Under the pieces are notes generated by a model. The model was not told the DNA's origin. It saw nothing but the letters and a program-made list of their open reading frames with translations, and did not search any database. DNA of 64,000 nucleotides from Clostridia bacterium (lineage in GTDB: Bacteria > Bacillota > Clostridia > Christensenellales > Borkfalkiaceae), in NCBI GenBank assembly GCA_900767195.1, contig CAAFYG010000078.1:1-64000 (forward strand), given 5' to 3'. This document shows, piece after piece, positions 41,946-50,924 of the stretch (positions within the stretch are counted from its first letter, which is position 1; the number at the start of each line of letters is the position of its first letter). The position numbers were made by a program, and so were the translations under genes.

Positions 41946-43181
41946 TTACGCCGACTTTTTATACACAAGCACCGGCTCTGCGCCGTTTGTAATGCACTCT
42001 TTCGTAACGATCACCTCTTCCACGTCCGGCTCGGAAGGGATCTTATACATCACGCCCGTCATCACGCCTTCGAGAATCGTTCGCAAGCCGCGCGCGCCCG
42101 TCTTTAAGCGGATCGCCGTCTGCGCGATTTCCCGCACGGCGTCGTTCTCTACGGTAAGTTTCACACCGTCAAGCCCCACAAGTTTCTGATACTGCTTGAT
42201 GATCGCGTTTTTCGGCTCGGTGAGAATTTTCACAAGCGCGTCTTCGTCCAGCGGGTTTAAATTCACCACGATGGGAAGTCTGCCCACAAACTCGGGAATC
42301 AGCCCGAATTTCGTGAGATCCTGCGGCTTCACGTCTTCCAGCGCGGAATAATCCACCTCGTCTTTGCCAAGGCGCACCTTGCCGCCGAAGCCGAGCGTGG
42401 TATCGTCCTTCCTGGAAGCCACGATTTTATCAAGTCCCACGAACGCGCCGCCGCAAATAAACAGAATATTCGTGGTATCGATTCTCAGGCACTCTTGCTG
42501 CGGGTGCTTTCTGCCGCCTTGCGGGGGAACGGAAGCCACCGTGCTTTCGATGATTTTCAGAAGCGCCTGCTGCACGCCTTCTCCCGATACGTCGCGCGTG
42601 ATGGATACGTTTTCGCCCTTGCGTGCGATTTTATCGATTTCGTCGATATATATGATACCGCGCTGTGCGCGCGCCACGTCGTAATCCGCGTTCTGAATGA
42701 GTTTTAAAAGAATATTTTCCACGTCTTCGCCAACGTACCCCGCTTCGGTGAGCGTGGTGGCGTCCGCCGCCGCGAACGGCACGTTTAAAATGCGCGCAAG
42801 CGTTTTCGCAAGCAGCGTTTTGCCGCTGCCGGTAGGGCCGAGCAGCAGAATGTTGCTCTTTTCGATTTCCACGTCGTCGTCCTTTTTCTCGGCAAGCGAG
42901 TTGATGCGCTTATAGTGGTTGTACACCGCCACGGAAAGAACGCGCTTCGCCTTATCCTGCCCCACGATATATTTATCGAGTTCCGCTTTGAGTTCGGCGG
43001 GCTTTTTCAAGGGGACGGACGCATTTTCCGTCTTTTCCTTTTCAAGCATCTCGTCGATCATCGTCTTACAGATTTCCACGCAATTTTCGCAGATAAACGT
43101 TCCTTCGGGGGAAGCGATCAGCTGCATCACTTCGCTTTCCTTTTTTCCGCAGAACGAACAATGTCTTTCTTTATCAGCCAT
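41946..43181 (-). CDS. clpX: ClpX, ATP-binding unfoldase of ClpXP
   Basis: A 411-residue AAA+ unfoldase. N-terminal zinc domain with CSFC (about 8-11) and CENC (about 30-33), Walker [18 protein letters not shown], Walker [36 protein letters not shown], then the ClpP-contacting loop region and sensor 2 [13 protein letters not shown] 43181 has AAGGAGGG seven bases upstream and sits just before the zinc domain. It follows clpP and tig on the same strand. Confidence 0.97.
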   Translation of the reverse strand: MADKERHCSFCGKKESEVMQLIASPEGTFICENCVEICKTMIDEMLEKEKTENASVPLKKPAELKAELDKYIVGQDKAKRVLSVAVYNHYKRINSLAEKKDDDVEIEKSNILLLGPTGSGKTLLAKTLARILNVPFAAADATTLTEAGYVGEDVENILLKLIQNADYDVARAQRGIIYIDEIDKIARKGENVSITRDVSGEGVQQALLKIIESTVASVPPQGGRKHPQQECLRIDTTNILFICGGAFVGLDKIVASRKDDTTLGFGGKVRLGKDEVDYSALEDVKPQDLTKFGLIPEFVGRLPIVVNLNPLDEDALVKILTEPKNAIIKQYQKLVGLDGVKLTVENDAVREIAQTAIRLKTGARGLRTILEGVMTGVMYKIPSEPDVEEVIVTKECITNGAEPVLVYKKSA

Positions 43182-43323
43182 AGATTTACCCTCCTTGTGC
43201 TTTTTTCTGTGCTTTCTTTCGCCGCATATCAACGAATATCATCAATGAATATAAACAAGCGCGCGACTTTCTTCCTGTTCCGGAAAGCTGCGCGCCGTTT
43301 TCGTTTTTATCCGGCAGGGGAAT

Positions 43324-43917
43324 TTATCTTCTGTCGAACACCTTGTCGATCAAGCCGTATTCACGCGCTTCGTCCGCGGACATATAATTATCGCGGTCGG
43401 TATCCCGTTCGATAATCGAAAGGTCTTTGCCCGTGTTTTCGGAAAGAATCCGATTGAGCTTGGCTTTGGTGCGCATGATGTGATCCGCCTGAATTTTAAT
43501 ATCGCTCGCCTGCCCCTGCGCGCCGCCGAGAGGCTGGTGGATCATAATTTCGGAATTAGGCAGCGCGTAGCGTTTGCCTTTCGCGCCGCTCGATAATAAA
43601 AACGCGCCCATGCTTGCCGCCATTCCGATACAAATCGTGGATACGTCGCACTTCACGTAATTCATCGTATCGTAAATCGCCATACCCGCCGTAACCGATC
43701 CGCCCGGGGAATTGATATACAGGGAAATATCTTTCCCCGGTTCTTTCCCTTCCAGGTAAATCAGCTGCGCCACTACGGTGTTGGCAAGCGCGTCGTCGAT
43801 CTCGCCGCTTAAAAACACAATCCGATCGTCGAGCAAACGGGAATACAGATCGTACGATCTTTCGCCCGCGCTCGTGCGCTCTACAACGTAGGGGATAAGC
43901 ACGTTCTTTTCTTTCAT
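43324..43917 (-). CDS. clpP: ClpP protease subunit
   Basis: A 197-residue serine peptidase subunit with the catalytic triad Ser in [11 protein letters not shown] (about 98), His in [13 protein letters not shown] (about 123) and Asp in [11 protein letters not shown] (about 172). It forms the proteolytic barrel served by ClpX. Normal length. 142 nt separates it from clpX, so both lie in one cluster; separate promoters are possible. Confidence 0.97.
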   Translation of the reverse strand: MKEKNVLIPYVVERTSAGERSYDLYSRLLDDRIVFLSGEIDDALANTVVAQLIYLEGKEPGKDISLYINSPGGSVTAGMAIYDTMNYVKCDVSTICIGMAASMGAFLLSSGAKGKRYALPNSEIMIHQPLGGAQGQASDIKIQADHIMRTKAKLNRILSENTGKDLSIIERDTDRDNYMSADEAREYGLIDKVFDRR

Positions 43918-44006
43918 TCGATAGCCTCCGATAGATTTTTAACGATTTTTAGCTATTTTAACCGTTTTTTTCGCGGCTTAAACGCTTTTTCACGTTTTTT
44001 AAAGAA

Positions 44007-45545
44007 TTATTCGGCGTCTTTCTTTGCTGCGGTCTTCTTTGCCGCCGGTTTCTTCGCGGCGGGTTTCTTTTCCGCCTTTTCGCCGGAATTTTCCTTCGTG
44101 GCTTTCGCCGCTTTCGCAGTCTTTTCCGCTTTCTCTTCGCCTTCCGCTTTCACGGTTTTCTTTGCGGCGGTCTTTTTCGCGGCGGTTTTCTTCGCCGGCT
44201 TTTCTTCTTTCGCTTCCGCGGCAGCCGTTTCTTCCGCCTCTTCCGAGCCGTCCGAATACGTCATTTCGTTGTTCGCCTTTAAGAAATCGAACAGCTTCGT
44301 GATGATAATATCGTTTCTAAGGTAATCCACCTGACGGGGATCGATCGTCTTTTCGTACTCTTCCGCGCTCTTGCCCACAGATTCCGCCTGCTCGGCGATC
44401 TTGGCTTTCACTTCTTCTTCCGTGGCGTCGATTTTCTCGTTTTTAATGATCTGCGAGATAATCAACTGATTCAAAACGTTCTTCTTCGCCGCTTCTTCAT
44501 AAGTCTTGCGGAAGTCTTCCTTTGTCGTCTTGATAAACGCAAGATAATCGTCGAGTTTCAAGCCCTGATACATCAGCTGATACTCGAAGCGGCGCACGAG
44601 GTTATCGATTTCGCTTTCGATCATCGCCTGCGGAATTTCGGCGGACGCGCCTTTTGCAATCTCGTTTAAAATCGCGTTTTCGGTGTCGTCGTTCGCGCGG
44701 GAATCCGCTTGCTTTTGCAATCTTTCTTTCGTCTTTTCCTTATACGCTTCGATGGTTTCGCTGCCCGTGGCTTCCTTGATAAACGCGTCGGTAAGCTCGG
44801 GTTTTTCCTTGGCGAAAAGCGAGTTTAAAGTTACGGCGAACACGGCCGCCTTGCCTTTGAGATCCGCCGCCTGATAATCTTCGGGGAAAGTGACGTTTAC
44901 GTCTTTCTTCTCGCCCACGTTCATGCCGATCACCTGATCTTCGAATCCGGGGATAAACTGACCGCTGCCGAGCGTTAAATCGAAGCCCTGCGCTTCGCCG
45001 CCCTCGAATTTCACGCCGTCTGCCGTGCCTACGAAATCGATGTTCGCGATGTCGCCCTTTTCGGCGGCTCTGCCCTCAACGTTCACTTTGCGCGCGTTTC
45101 TTTCGAGTATTTTTTCGATTTCGGCGTCCACGTCGGCGTCTTTTACATTATACGCGTATCCTTTCAGCTTCATACCCGTATACGCCTCGATTTTTACATC
45201 CGGCTTCACGGGAACTACGGCGGAAAGCACTACTTTGTCTTCCGCAAGCTCGTCCACCGAAACGTCGGGATCGCCCACAACGGTGAAATCATCTTTCTTT
45301 TCGTCGAGAATCTTGCCGTAATTTTCAGAGAAGAGGATATTTAAGCCGTCTTCATAGAAAACGCCTTTGCCGTAGGCATGTTCGATCACGTTCTTGGGGG
45401 CTTTGCCCTTGCGGAATCCGTTCACCGCAAATCTGCCGCGCTCTTTTACGTACGCTTTGTTCTGCGCGTCGAGCCATTCGTCTTTGTCGAAGGTCATCGT
45501 GATCTTTACGGTGCTTTTTTCAGCTGCTTTGGTGGTATACTTCAT
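44007..45545 (-). CDS. tig: Trigger factor with a long Lys/Ala-rich C-terminal tail
   Basis: A 512-residue ribosome-bound chaperone and prolyl isomerase. Ribosome-binding domain with the signature FRKGKAPKNVIEHAYG (about 42-57; usual form G-F-R-x-G-K-x-P), FKBP domain (about 155-240; GDIANIDFVGTADGVKFEGG) and the helical chaperone domain to about residue 430. The last 80 residues are extra: repeats of KKTAAKKTAAKK, EKKPAAKKPAAKK, like histone H1-type tails. ATG 45545 has an AGGAGA SD; the frame is open further upstream but lacks one. Confidence 0.95.
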   Translation of the reverse strand: MKYTTKAAEKSTVKITMTFDKDEWLDAQNKAYVKERGRFAVNGFRKGKAPKNVIEHAYGKGVFYEDGLNILFSENYGKILDEKKDDFTVVGDPDVSVDELAEDKVVLSAVVPVKPDVKIEAYTGMKLKGYAYNVKDADVDAEIEKILERNARKVNVEGRAAEKGDIANIDFVGTADGVKFEGGEAQGFDLTLGSGQFIPGFEDQVIGMNVGEKKDVNVTFPEDYQAADLKGKAAVFAVTLNSLFAKEKPELTDAFIKEATGSETIEAYKEKTKERLQKQADSRANDDTENAILNEIAKGASAEIPQAMIESEIDNLVRRFEYQLMYQGLKLDDYLAFIKTTKEDFRKTYEEAAKKNVLNQLIISQIIKNEKIDATEEEVKAKIAEQAESVGKSAEEYEKTIDPRQVDYLRNDIIITKLFDFLKANNEMTYSDGSEEAEETAAAEAKEEKPAKKTAAKKTAAKKTVKAEGEEKAEKTAKAAKATKENSGEKAEKKPAAKKPAAKKTAAKKDAE

Positions 45546-45725
45546 GGTGTTTTGTTCTCCTGCCGTTTTTTCTTTAATTTTTTCGCTGCATTTTTGCGGC
45601 TCGGAAAAAACGTTCTCTTTTTCGTTTGAATTTTTTTGCGGGCGCGCTTTCAAGGCGTTTTGCCGCCTTTTTTCGTCCGCTCTCAATATTTTACCATATT
45701 CTTTTAAGAAAATAAAGCGATTTTA

Positions 45726-45754
45726 TTTACAAATCGGGAAATTTCGGTTATAAT
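45726..45754 (+). promoter_or_regulatory. Promoter of rqcH
   Basis: -35 TTTACA (45726-45731), 17-nt spacer, -10 TATAAT (45749-45754). Predicted start near 45761. The divergent tig gene has only a weak promoter candidate in the same gap. Confidence 0.75.
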
Positions 45755-45847
45755 TTAGGAAAAATGTTTGTTTGTCCGCGCGAAAATCGGCGAATTTTAA
45801 AATTTTTGCCGCTTCGCCGCCCGTTCACGAACAAAAAGGAGACAACT

Positions 45848-47626
45848 ATGCCGCAGGACGCTTTTCATATCGGAAGGCTCGCGATCGAGCTTGATCATTT
45901 GCTCTCGGGGGGCAGAGTCAACCGCGTTTCGCAAGCGGATAAAGACGAACTTACCCTGATTATATACACCGAAAAAGGCGCGCTTAAACTGATTCTGAAC
46001 ACAAACGCTTCGTTTGCGCGCGTTTGCGTGCAAAACACCGAAAAACCGCCGCTGCTCGTAGCGCCGTCTTTTTGCATGCTGCTTCGGAAACACCTTTCGG
46101 GCGCGCAGCTCAAAAGCGTGAAACAAGTGGGCAACGAGCGGATTTTAGCCCTGACGTTTCTCTGTTTCAACGATTTTTCGGGCGGCGAAAAGGTGCTTTA
46201 CGCCGAGCTGATGGGCAAGTATTCCAACCTGATTTTAACGGAAAACGGAATTATCGCGGGCGCGCTGAAAAGCACTTCGCTCGAAAACGCTTCGGGGCGG
46301 ATTCTGTTCTCGGGCGCGAAATACGCTCTGCCGCCCGCGCAGGACAAAGTTTCTCCTGCCGACGCCGCCGCGATTTCGGAAAAATGGCACGCGTTTTTAT
46401 CGGGCGTTGAAAGCGAAAACGACGGGGGTAGCGGCGGAACGAACGCGGATTTTGATAAAGACGTACACAACAACGGCACAGCGGAAAACGCCGGAAAATA
46501 CGGCGAAACGGCGGCAAAATTTATTTTTTCGAACGTGGCGGGCATCGCTTTGCCCACGGCGCGGCATATTTTGTCTTTTGCGGCGGCGCGGGGCGTGGCG
46601 GCGGAAGATTTTCCCGCTTTTTTCGTGAATTTCTTTTTACACGAACCGGTGCGGGCGTATCTTGCGGAAGAGAACGGGATTTTTTCGGACTTTTTCGCGT
46701 TTGAAACGGAAAACGGCGTAGCGGCGGCGAACTTAAACGAAGCGGAAGAAAAATACTACGTATCGCGCAGCGAAAACCGCGCGTTCAACGAGAAAAAATC
46801 GCGGCTGTTTTCCGTAGCGAACGCGAAAATCAAGAAATGCGAAAAAAATCTTGCGGACACGCTGCGGCGGCTTGCCGAAGCGGAAAACGCGGAAGATAAC
46901 CGCGTGAAAGGCGAACTGATCACGGCGAATATCTACAAACTGCAAAAAGGCGACGCGTTTCTGCTCGCCGAAAACTGGTACGAAGGCGGCAAAGAAGAAA
47001 AAATCGCGCTGGATAAAACGCTTTCCCCCGCCGCCAACGCACAGCGGTATTTCAAAACGTACGCGAAAGAAAAGCGCACGAAAGAGGCTCTCGCGCCCCG
47101 CCGCGAAGACGAAGAACGCGAGCTAAAATATTTTCGGTCGGTGGCGGCGTTCGTTACGCTCGCCGAAAACGCGGACGATCTGACGGAAACGGAAGAAGAA
47201 TTGCGCGCGCTCGGTCTGCTGCCTAAGGAAAAGGCGAAAAAGAAAAAAGCCGTCGCCTCCGTGCCTTTCCGCAAGTACGAAATCGGCGGATTTACGGTGC
47301 TTGTGGGGCGGAACAACGCTTCCAACGACAATCTCGTGCGGCAGCTCGACGGCGAGGATTTGTGGCTGCACGCGCAGAAATATCATTCGGCGCACGCAGG
47401 CATTTTATGCGAAGGAAAAAAGCCGCCCGAAAGCGTGATCGAAGCGGCGGCGCAGCTTTGCGTGTATTTTTCCGAAGTGAAACACGGCGAAAAGGCGGCG
47501 GTGGACTACGCGAAGCGCAAGCACGTGAAAAAGCCGAAAAAAGCCGCGCTCGGGTTCGTTACGTACACCGACTATAAAACGCTGTACGTTGCGGCTGACG
47601 CGCACGAAAAGGAACGGGTAATATGA
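45848..47626 (+). CDS. rqcH: Ribosome quality-control factor RqcH (NFACT family)
   Basis: A 592-residue protein: NFACT-N (about 5-190; HIGRLAIELDHLLSGGRVNRVSQ, SFCMLLRKHLSGAQLK), helix-hairpin-helix and long coiled coil (about 290-440), and NFACT-R at the C-terminus (about 470-585; ENLWLHAQ-like EDLWLHAQKYHSAHAGIL and VDYAKRKHVKKPKKAALGFV). In Bacillus RqcH adds C-terminal alanine tails to stalled chains on 50S subunits with RqcP. The Asp-Arg pair important in family members appears here as Glu-Arg (VGNERILAL). ATG 45848 has AAGGAGA eight bases upstream. Confidence 0.92.
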   Translation: MPQDAFHIGRLAIELDHLLSGGRVNRVSQADKDELTLIIYTEKGALKLILNTNASFARVCVQNTEKPPLLVAPSFCMLLRKHLSGAQLKSVKQVGNERILALTFLCFNDFSGGEKVLYAELMGKYSNLILTENGIIAGALKSTSLENASGRILFSGAKYALPPAQDKVSPADAAAISEKWHAFLSGVESENDGGSGGTNADFDKDVHNNGTAENAGKYGETAAKFIFSNVAGIALPTARHILSFAAARGVAAEDFPAFFVNFFLHEPVRAYLAEENGIFSDFFAFETENGVAAANLNEAEEKYYVSRSENRAFNEKKSRLFSVANAKIKKCEKNLADTLRRLAEAENAEDNRVKGELITANIYKLQKGDAFLLAENWYEGGKEEKIALDKTLSPAANAQRYFKTYAKEKRTKEALAPRREDEERELKYFRSVAAFVTLAENADDLTETEEELRALGLLPKEKAKKKKAVASVPFRKYEIGGFTVLVGRNNASNDNLVRQLDGEDLWLHAQKYHSAHAGILCEGKKPPESVIEAAAQLCVYFSEVKHGEKAAVDYAKRKHVKKPKKAALGFVTYTDYKTLYVAADAHEKERVI

Positions 47627-48159
47627 AAGATTTATCTTTAAACAATACAACCGAAAAACCGCGCGCGGAAAATTACGGAATACGGCTTGCCGAAGCGGAA
47701 GATTTGCCCGCGCTGCGCCGAATTTACGCGGCGGCGCGTGAGTTTATGGCGAAACACGGCAACGCGGCGCAATGGGGCTCGAATTTTCCGCCGGACGAGC
47801 TTTTGCTTTCGCATATTTCGCGGCGGGAATTGTACGTTTTCGAAGAAATTTCTATCGGCAACCTTCACGCGGCGTTTGCGCTGGTGCGCGGCGAAGATCC
47901 TGCGTATCGAAAAATCGACGGCTCGTGGCTCTCTTCGTTGCCGTATCTCACGATTCATCGCGTGGCGAGCGACGGCACGGCGCGCGGAGTCTTTTCCGCG
48001 ATTGTGAAATTTGCGGAAAAAATCTGCCCGCATTTGCGGGCGGACACGCACGAAAAAAACGCGGCAATGCGCGCCGCGCTTATCAAAAACGGATTTTCTA
48101 AGCGAGGCGAAGTCCGGCTTTCCGACGGTTCACCCCGCCTTGCGTATGAAAAACTTTAA
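47623..48159 (+). CDS. GNAT-family N-acetyltransferase
   Basis: A 178-residue acetyltransferase-fold protein: GIRLAEAEDLPALRRIYAAAREFM at the N-terminus (about 19-42), beta strands around LHAAFALVRG, the core YLTIHRVASDGTARGVFSAIVKFAEKI (about 108-134), where the usual Q/RxxGxG/A loop is represented by ASDGTARGVF, and the CHTHEKN-like DTHEKNAAMRAALIKNGF at the C-terminus. Substrate unknown. The start overlaps the rqcH stop by 4 nt, so it is co-translated with rqcH. Confidence 0.85.
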   Translation: MKDLSLNNTTEKPRAENYGIRLAEAEDLPALRRIYAAAREFMAKHGNAAQWGSNFPPDELLLSHISRRELYVFEEISIGNLHAAFALVRGEDPAYRKIDGSWLSSLPYLTIHRVASDGTARGVFSAIVKFAEKICPHLRADTHEKNAAMRAALIKNGFSKRGEVRLSDGSPRLAYEKL

Positions 48160-48234
48160 ATAACAATAAAATTTTAAACAACAACCGCCCCGGGGAAAAA
48201 AGGCAAATCGCCGCCTTTTCAGACGCGCTTAACC

Positions 48235-49764
48235 TTATTTCCGTTTCATTAAATACTTAATTTTTTCAAAAACAACTTTGAATTCGCGGGTTTTAAAGGA
48301 AACCGACAAAAACACGGCGTTCGGCAGCGCAATGCAGATCGCGCCTTTTAAAAGCAGCCACAAAACGCCCGTTTCGGGCAGTTTAAAACACACGAAGCAG
48401 GTGAGCGCGCCCGCCGCCGCCACAACCATGGTATATAAAAGCATGCGCAGATAGTATTTTGCGGGCGAAAAGCCGAAGTAATTTTTGAAAAACGCGTGCG
48501 TTTCCCAAGGCATCGAAACCACGAAAACTCCGGCTATGGTAGCCACGATTGCGCCGTTTACGCCCATTTTACCGATCAACGCCAGCGAAAGCAGCAGCGT
48601 TACCGCGGCAACGGTGTACGGCTTGAAAAAGTCGTCTTTCCACATGCCCGCCGCGTCTTTGTAGGTGGAAAGAATATCTTTGAATTTCCAAAGGTACAAA
48701 AGCAGCGCAAACAAAAATGCGGAAGAGTTGCCGAGCATTTTATCTTCGTCGCCGTTCATCCAGATGCGCATAAAGTGCTGAAACAGGCACAAAAGCGTGA
48801 TGGACATCCATCCCACGAGCCACACGTTCAGAAAGGTGAGCGTATTGAAATCGTCGTAATTTTTCTTTACGTCCGCCGTAACGATATTGTTGCCGATGCC
48901 CGCCGTAAGCGCAGTGTACAGCACGGAAATAATGGCGATAAGGGAATTTACGATATAGAAATAATTGTTGTACACGCCGAGAGTTTCCAACCCGAGGCGC
49001 GAAGAAATCACGATATTCGTGCCGGAAAAAATCACCGTGCCGCTTAAGCGATGCCCGATCATCGCGCCGATATTTTTAAAAACGGCTTTCTTTTCCGCCT
49101 CGCCGAGCGTATCTTCCGCTTTGTAATCGGGGTATTTTTTATTGACGTACGCCGATCGCGCGAGATTGACGGATAGCGTGCAAAGCGGCAAAAACACGAT
49201 ATACACGTAGTAATTTTTAAAAATCAGCAGCACCGCCACCTGCAAAACGTACATGGCGATATACGAAATCGTCATAATCACGTTTTCGATATCGTTGCGC
49301 TGAAACGCCGCAAGCAGCACGCTTTTATACGCGAACACAAAGTAGCTCACCACCGTGTTGGCAAGGTATATAAAATACAGAATGTATAAATTGATGTCCG
49401 CGGGAGCTTCGCCTTTGATCAGTTTTGGCAAAAACGGCGTAACGGCAAGCCCCGCAACGAGAATCGCCGCGCCCACGATATAATACACCTTTCGGATAAA
49501 GCCGAGCAGGGCGCACACAAGCGGCCTGTTATCTTCCGCCACGGGTTTGTACATGGCAAACGCCACCACCGTGGAAAAGCCGAGTTCGGAAAGCGACAGC
49601 ACCTGCAAAAGCGATGTGAAAAGCGAGCCTAACCCGGCATATTCGATGCCGAGTTTCCGGATTAAAATCGTGCGGATGGCGAAGGGGAAAAGCAAGCACA
49701 CCACGCGATAGATAATGCCGCTGACGGAATTTTTCACGGCGTTTTTCGTTCTTTCTATTTGCAT
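48235..49764 (-). CDS. Polysaccharide flippase, Wzx-like
   Basis: A 509-residue protein with about 12-14 membrane helices of the MATE/Wzx fold. The N-terminus KNSVSGIIYRVVCLLFPFAIRTILIRKLG, then YAGLGSLFTSLLQVLSLSELGFS is typical of PST-type flippases. These move lipid-linked oligosaccharide units across the membrane. It is last in a four-gene operon and overlaps the upstream glycosyltransferase by 10 nt. The substrate is inferred from the context only. Confidence 0.88.
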   Translation of the reverse strand: MQIERTKNAVKNSVSGIIYRVVCLLFPFAIRTILIRKLGIEYAGLGSLFTSLLQVLSLSELGFSTVVAFAMYKPVAEDNRPLVCALLGFIRKVYYIVGAAILVAGLAVTPFLPKLIKGEAPADINLYILYFIYLANTVVSYFVFAYKSVLLAAFQRNDIENVIMTISYIAMYVLQVAVLLIFKNYYVYIVFLPLCTLSVNLARSAYVNKKYPDYKAEDTLGEAEKKAVFKNIGAMIGHRLSGTVIFSGTNIVISSRLGLETLGVYNNYFYIVNSLIAIISVLYTALTAGIGNNIVTADVKKNYDDFNTLTFLNVWLVGWMSITLLCLFQHFMRIWMNGDEDKMLGNSSAFLFALLLYLWKFKDILSTYKDAAGMWKDDFFKPYTVAAVTLLLSLALIGKMGVNGAIVATIAGVFVVSMPWETHAFFKNYFGFSPAKYYLRMLLYTMVVAAAGALTCFVCFKLPETGVLWLLLKGAICIALPNAVFLSVSFKTREFKVVFEKIKYLMKRK

Positions 49765-50924
49765 AAGCGTTTTCCGATTTCTTTTGCAAACGTATTCGCC
49801 GTATTTTCCCAGGTGAAGTCTTTGGCGCGCGCTCTGCCTTTTTCAATGAGTTCTTCGCGCAAAGCCTCGTCGGTGATCACCCGTTCCATCGCTTCGGCAA
49901 TGGATTTTTCGCTGTACGGATCTACAAGCAACGCCGCGCCGCCCGCCACCTCGGGCAAACAGGATACGTTGGAAGTGATTGCAGGCACGCCCGCCGCCAT
50001 CGCCTCCACAAGCGGCAACCCGAATCCTTCGAACGTAGAAACAAGCATCAGCGCGCCCGCGCACTGCACCACGGCGGCAATATCGTCGTTTTCGATGCCG
50101 TTTAAAAGCACAACGCCGGGCAAGGCGAGTTTTTCCGCCTGTTCTTTCAGCTCGCGGCTATGATTGGCGATCACAAGCTTATGGTTTTTTCGGATTTCTT
50201 CGGGCAGAAGAGCATAAGCGTTTAACAAACGGGCAAGATTTTTGTTTTCGCGATCCTGCCCCACAAAAAGAAAATACTTTTCTCCGGTGTGGTATTTTTC
50301 TTTCACTTCGGCGCGTTTTTCTTCTGTTGCGGGGGCGGCAAAAAACGCGGCGTCAGTACCGCAGTAATTCACCACGGTTTTGCCTTTAGCCATGGGGTAG
50401 TAGCTTAAAATCTCGCTTTCGGAGTGGCGAGAAACGGTGAAAATCACGTCGGCGTTCTTCACCGCGTTTTTGTACATTTTTTTATGTAGCCATCTCTTAA
50501 CCGCCGCTTTCAATCCGTTTTTCGGCGCATGCAGCGGCGTAAGATCGTGAATGATCACCGCGGTAAGACCTTTTGGCTTATTCGCAGGGCAATAATTCAA
50601 AGGAAAAATGTATACGTCCGCCTTTTCGCCGAAGATTTTTTTGTAATTCATGGGCAGAAGGTATTCCGCCGGCGCTAATATTTTTTTCGGATACGCGGTG
50701 TTTTTATAGCGTATTTTCACGCCGGGCATCGTTTCCCGAAAGTCCGCCTCGATCGCAGCGCGCCGCGCGCCGCGCCTTTCTTTGCGCAATAAAAGTACGC
50801 CGCCCGTAATTTCCGTTTTTTCCGACAGACCGGTTTTCGCAAAAGCTTTCAGCGTTTCCTGCAAAACTTTCGTCACTCCGTCGTGCGGATTTTTATTATC
50901 GGTTAAATATAACGCTACTTTCAT
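49755..50924 (-). CDS. Glycosyltransferase, GT4 type
   Basis: A 389-residue GT-B enzyme. The N-terminal Rossmann half contains VIIHDLTPLHAPK (about 120-132) and VIFTVSRHSESEILSYYP; the C-terminal half has YFLFVGQDRENKNLARLLNAY (about 217-237) and the family EX7E region STFEGFGLPLVEAMAAGVPAITSNVSCLPEVAGGAALL (about 300-337). Retaining transferase, sugar unknown. It overlaps the upstream polymerase gene by 4 nt. Confidence 0.9.
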   Translation of the reverse strand: MKVALYLTDNKNPHDGVTKVLQETLKAFAKTGLSEKTEITGGVLLLRKERRGARRAAIEADFRETMPGVKIRYKNTAYPKKILAPAEYLLPMNYKKIFGEKADVYIFPLNYCPANKPKGLTAVIIHDLTPLHAPKNGLKAAVKRWLHKKMYKNAVKNADVIFTVSRHSESEILSYYPMAKGKTVVNYCGTDAAFFAAPATEEKRAEVKEKYHTGEKYFLFVGQDRENKNLARLLNAYALLPEEIRKNHKLVIANHSRELKEQAEKLALPGVVLLNGIENDDIAAVVQCAGALMLVSTFEGFGLPLVEAMAAGVPAITSNVSCLPEVAGGAALLVDPYSEKSIAEAMERVITDEALREELIEKGRARAKDFTWENTANTFAKEIGKRLCK

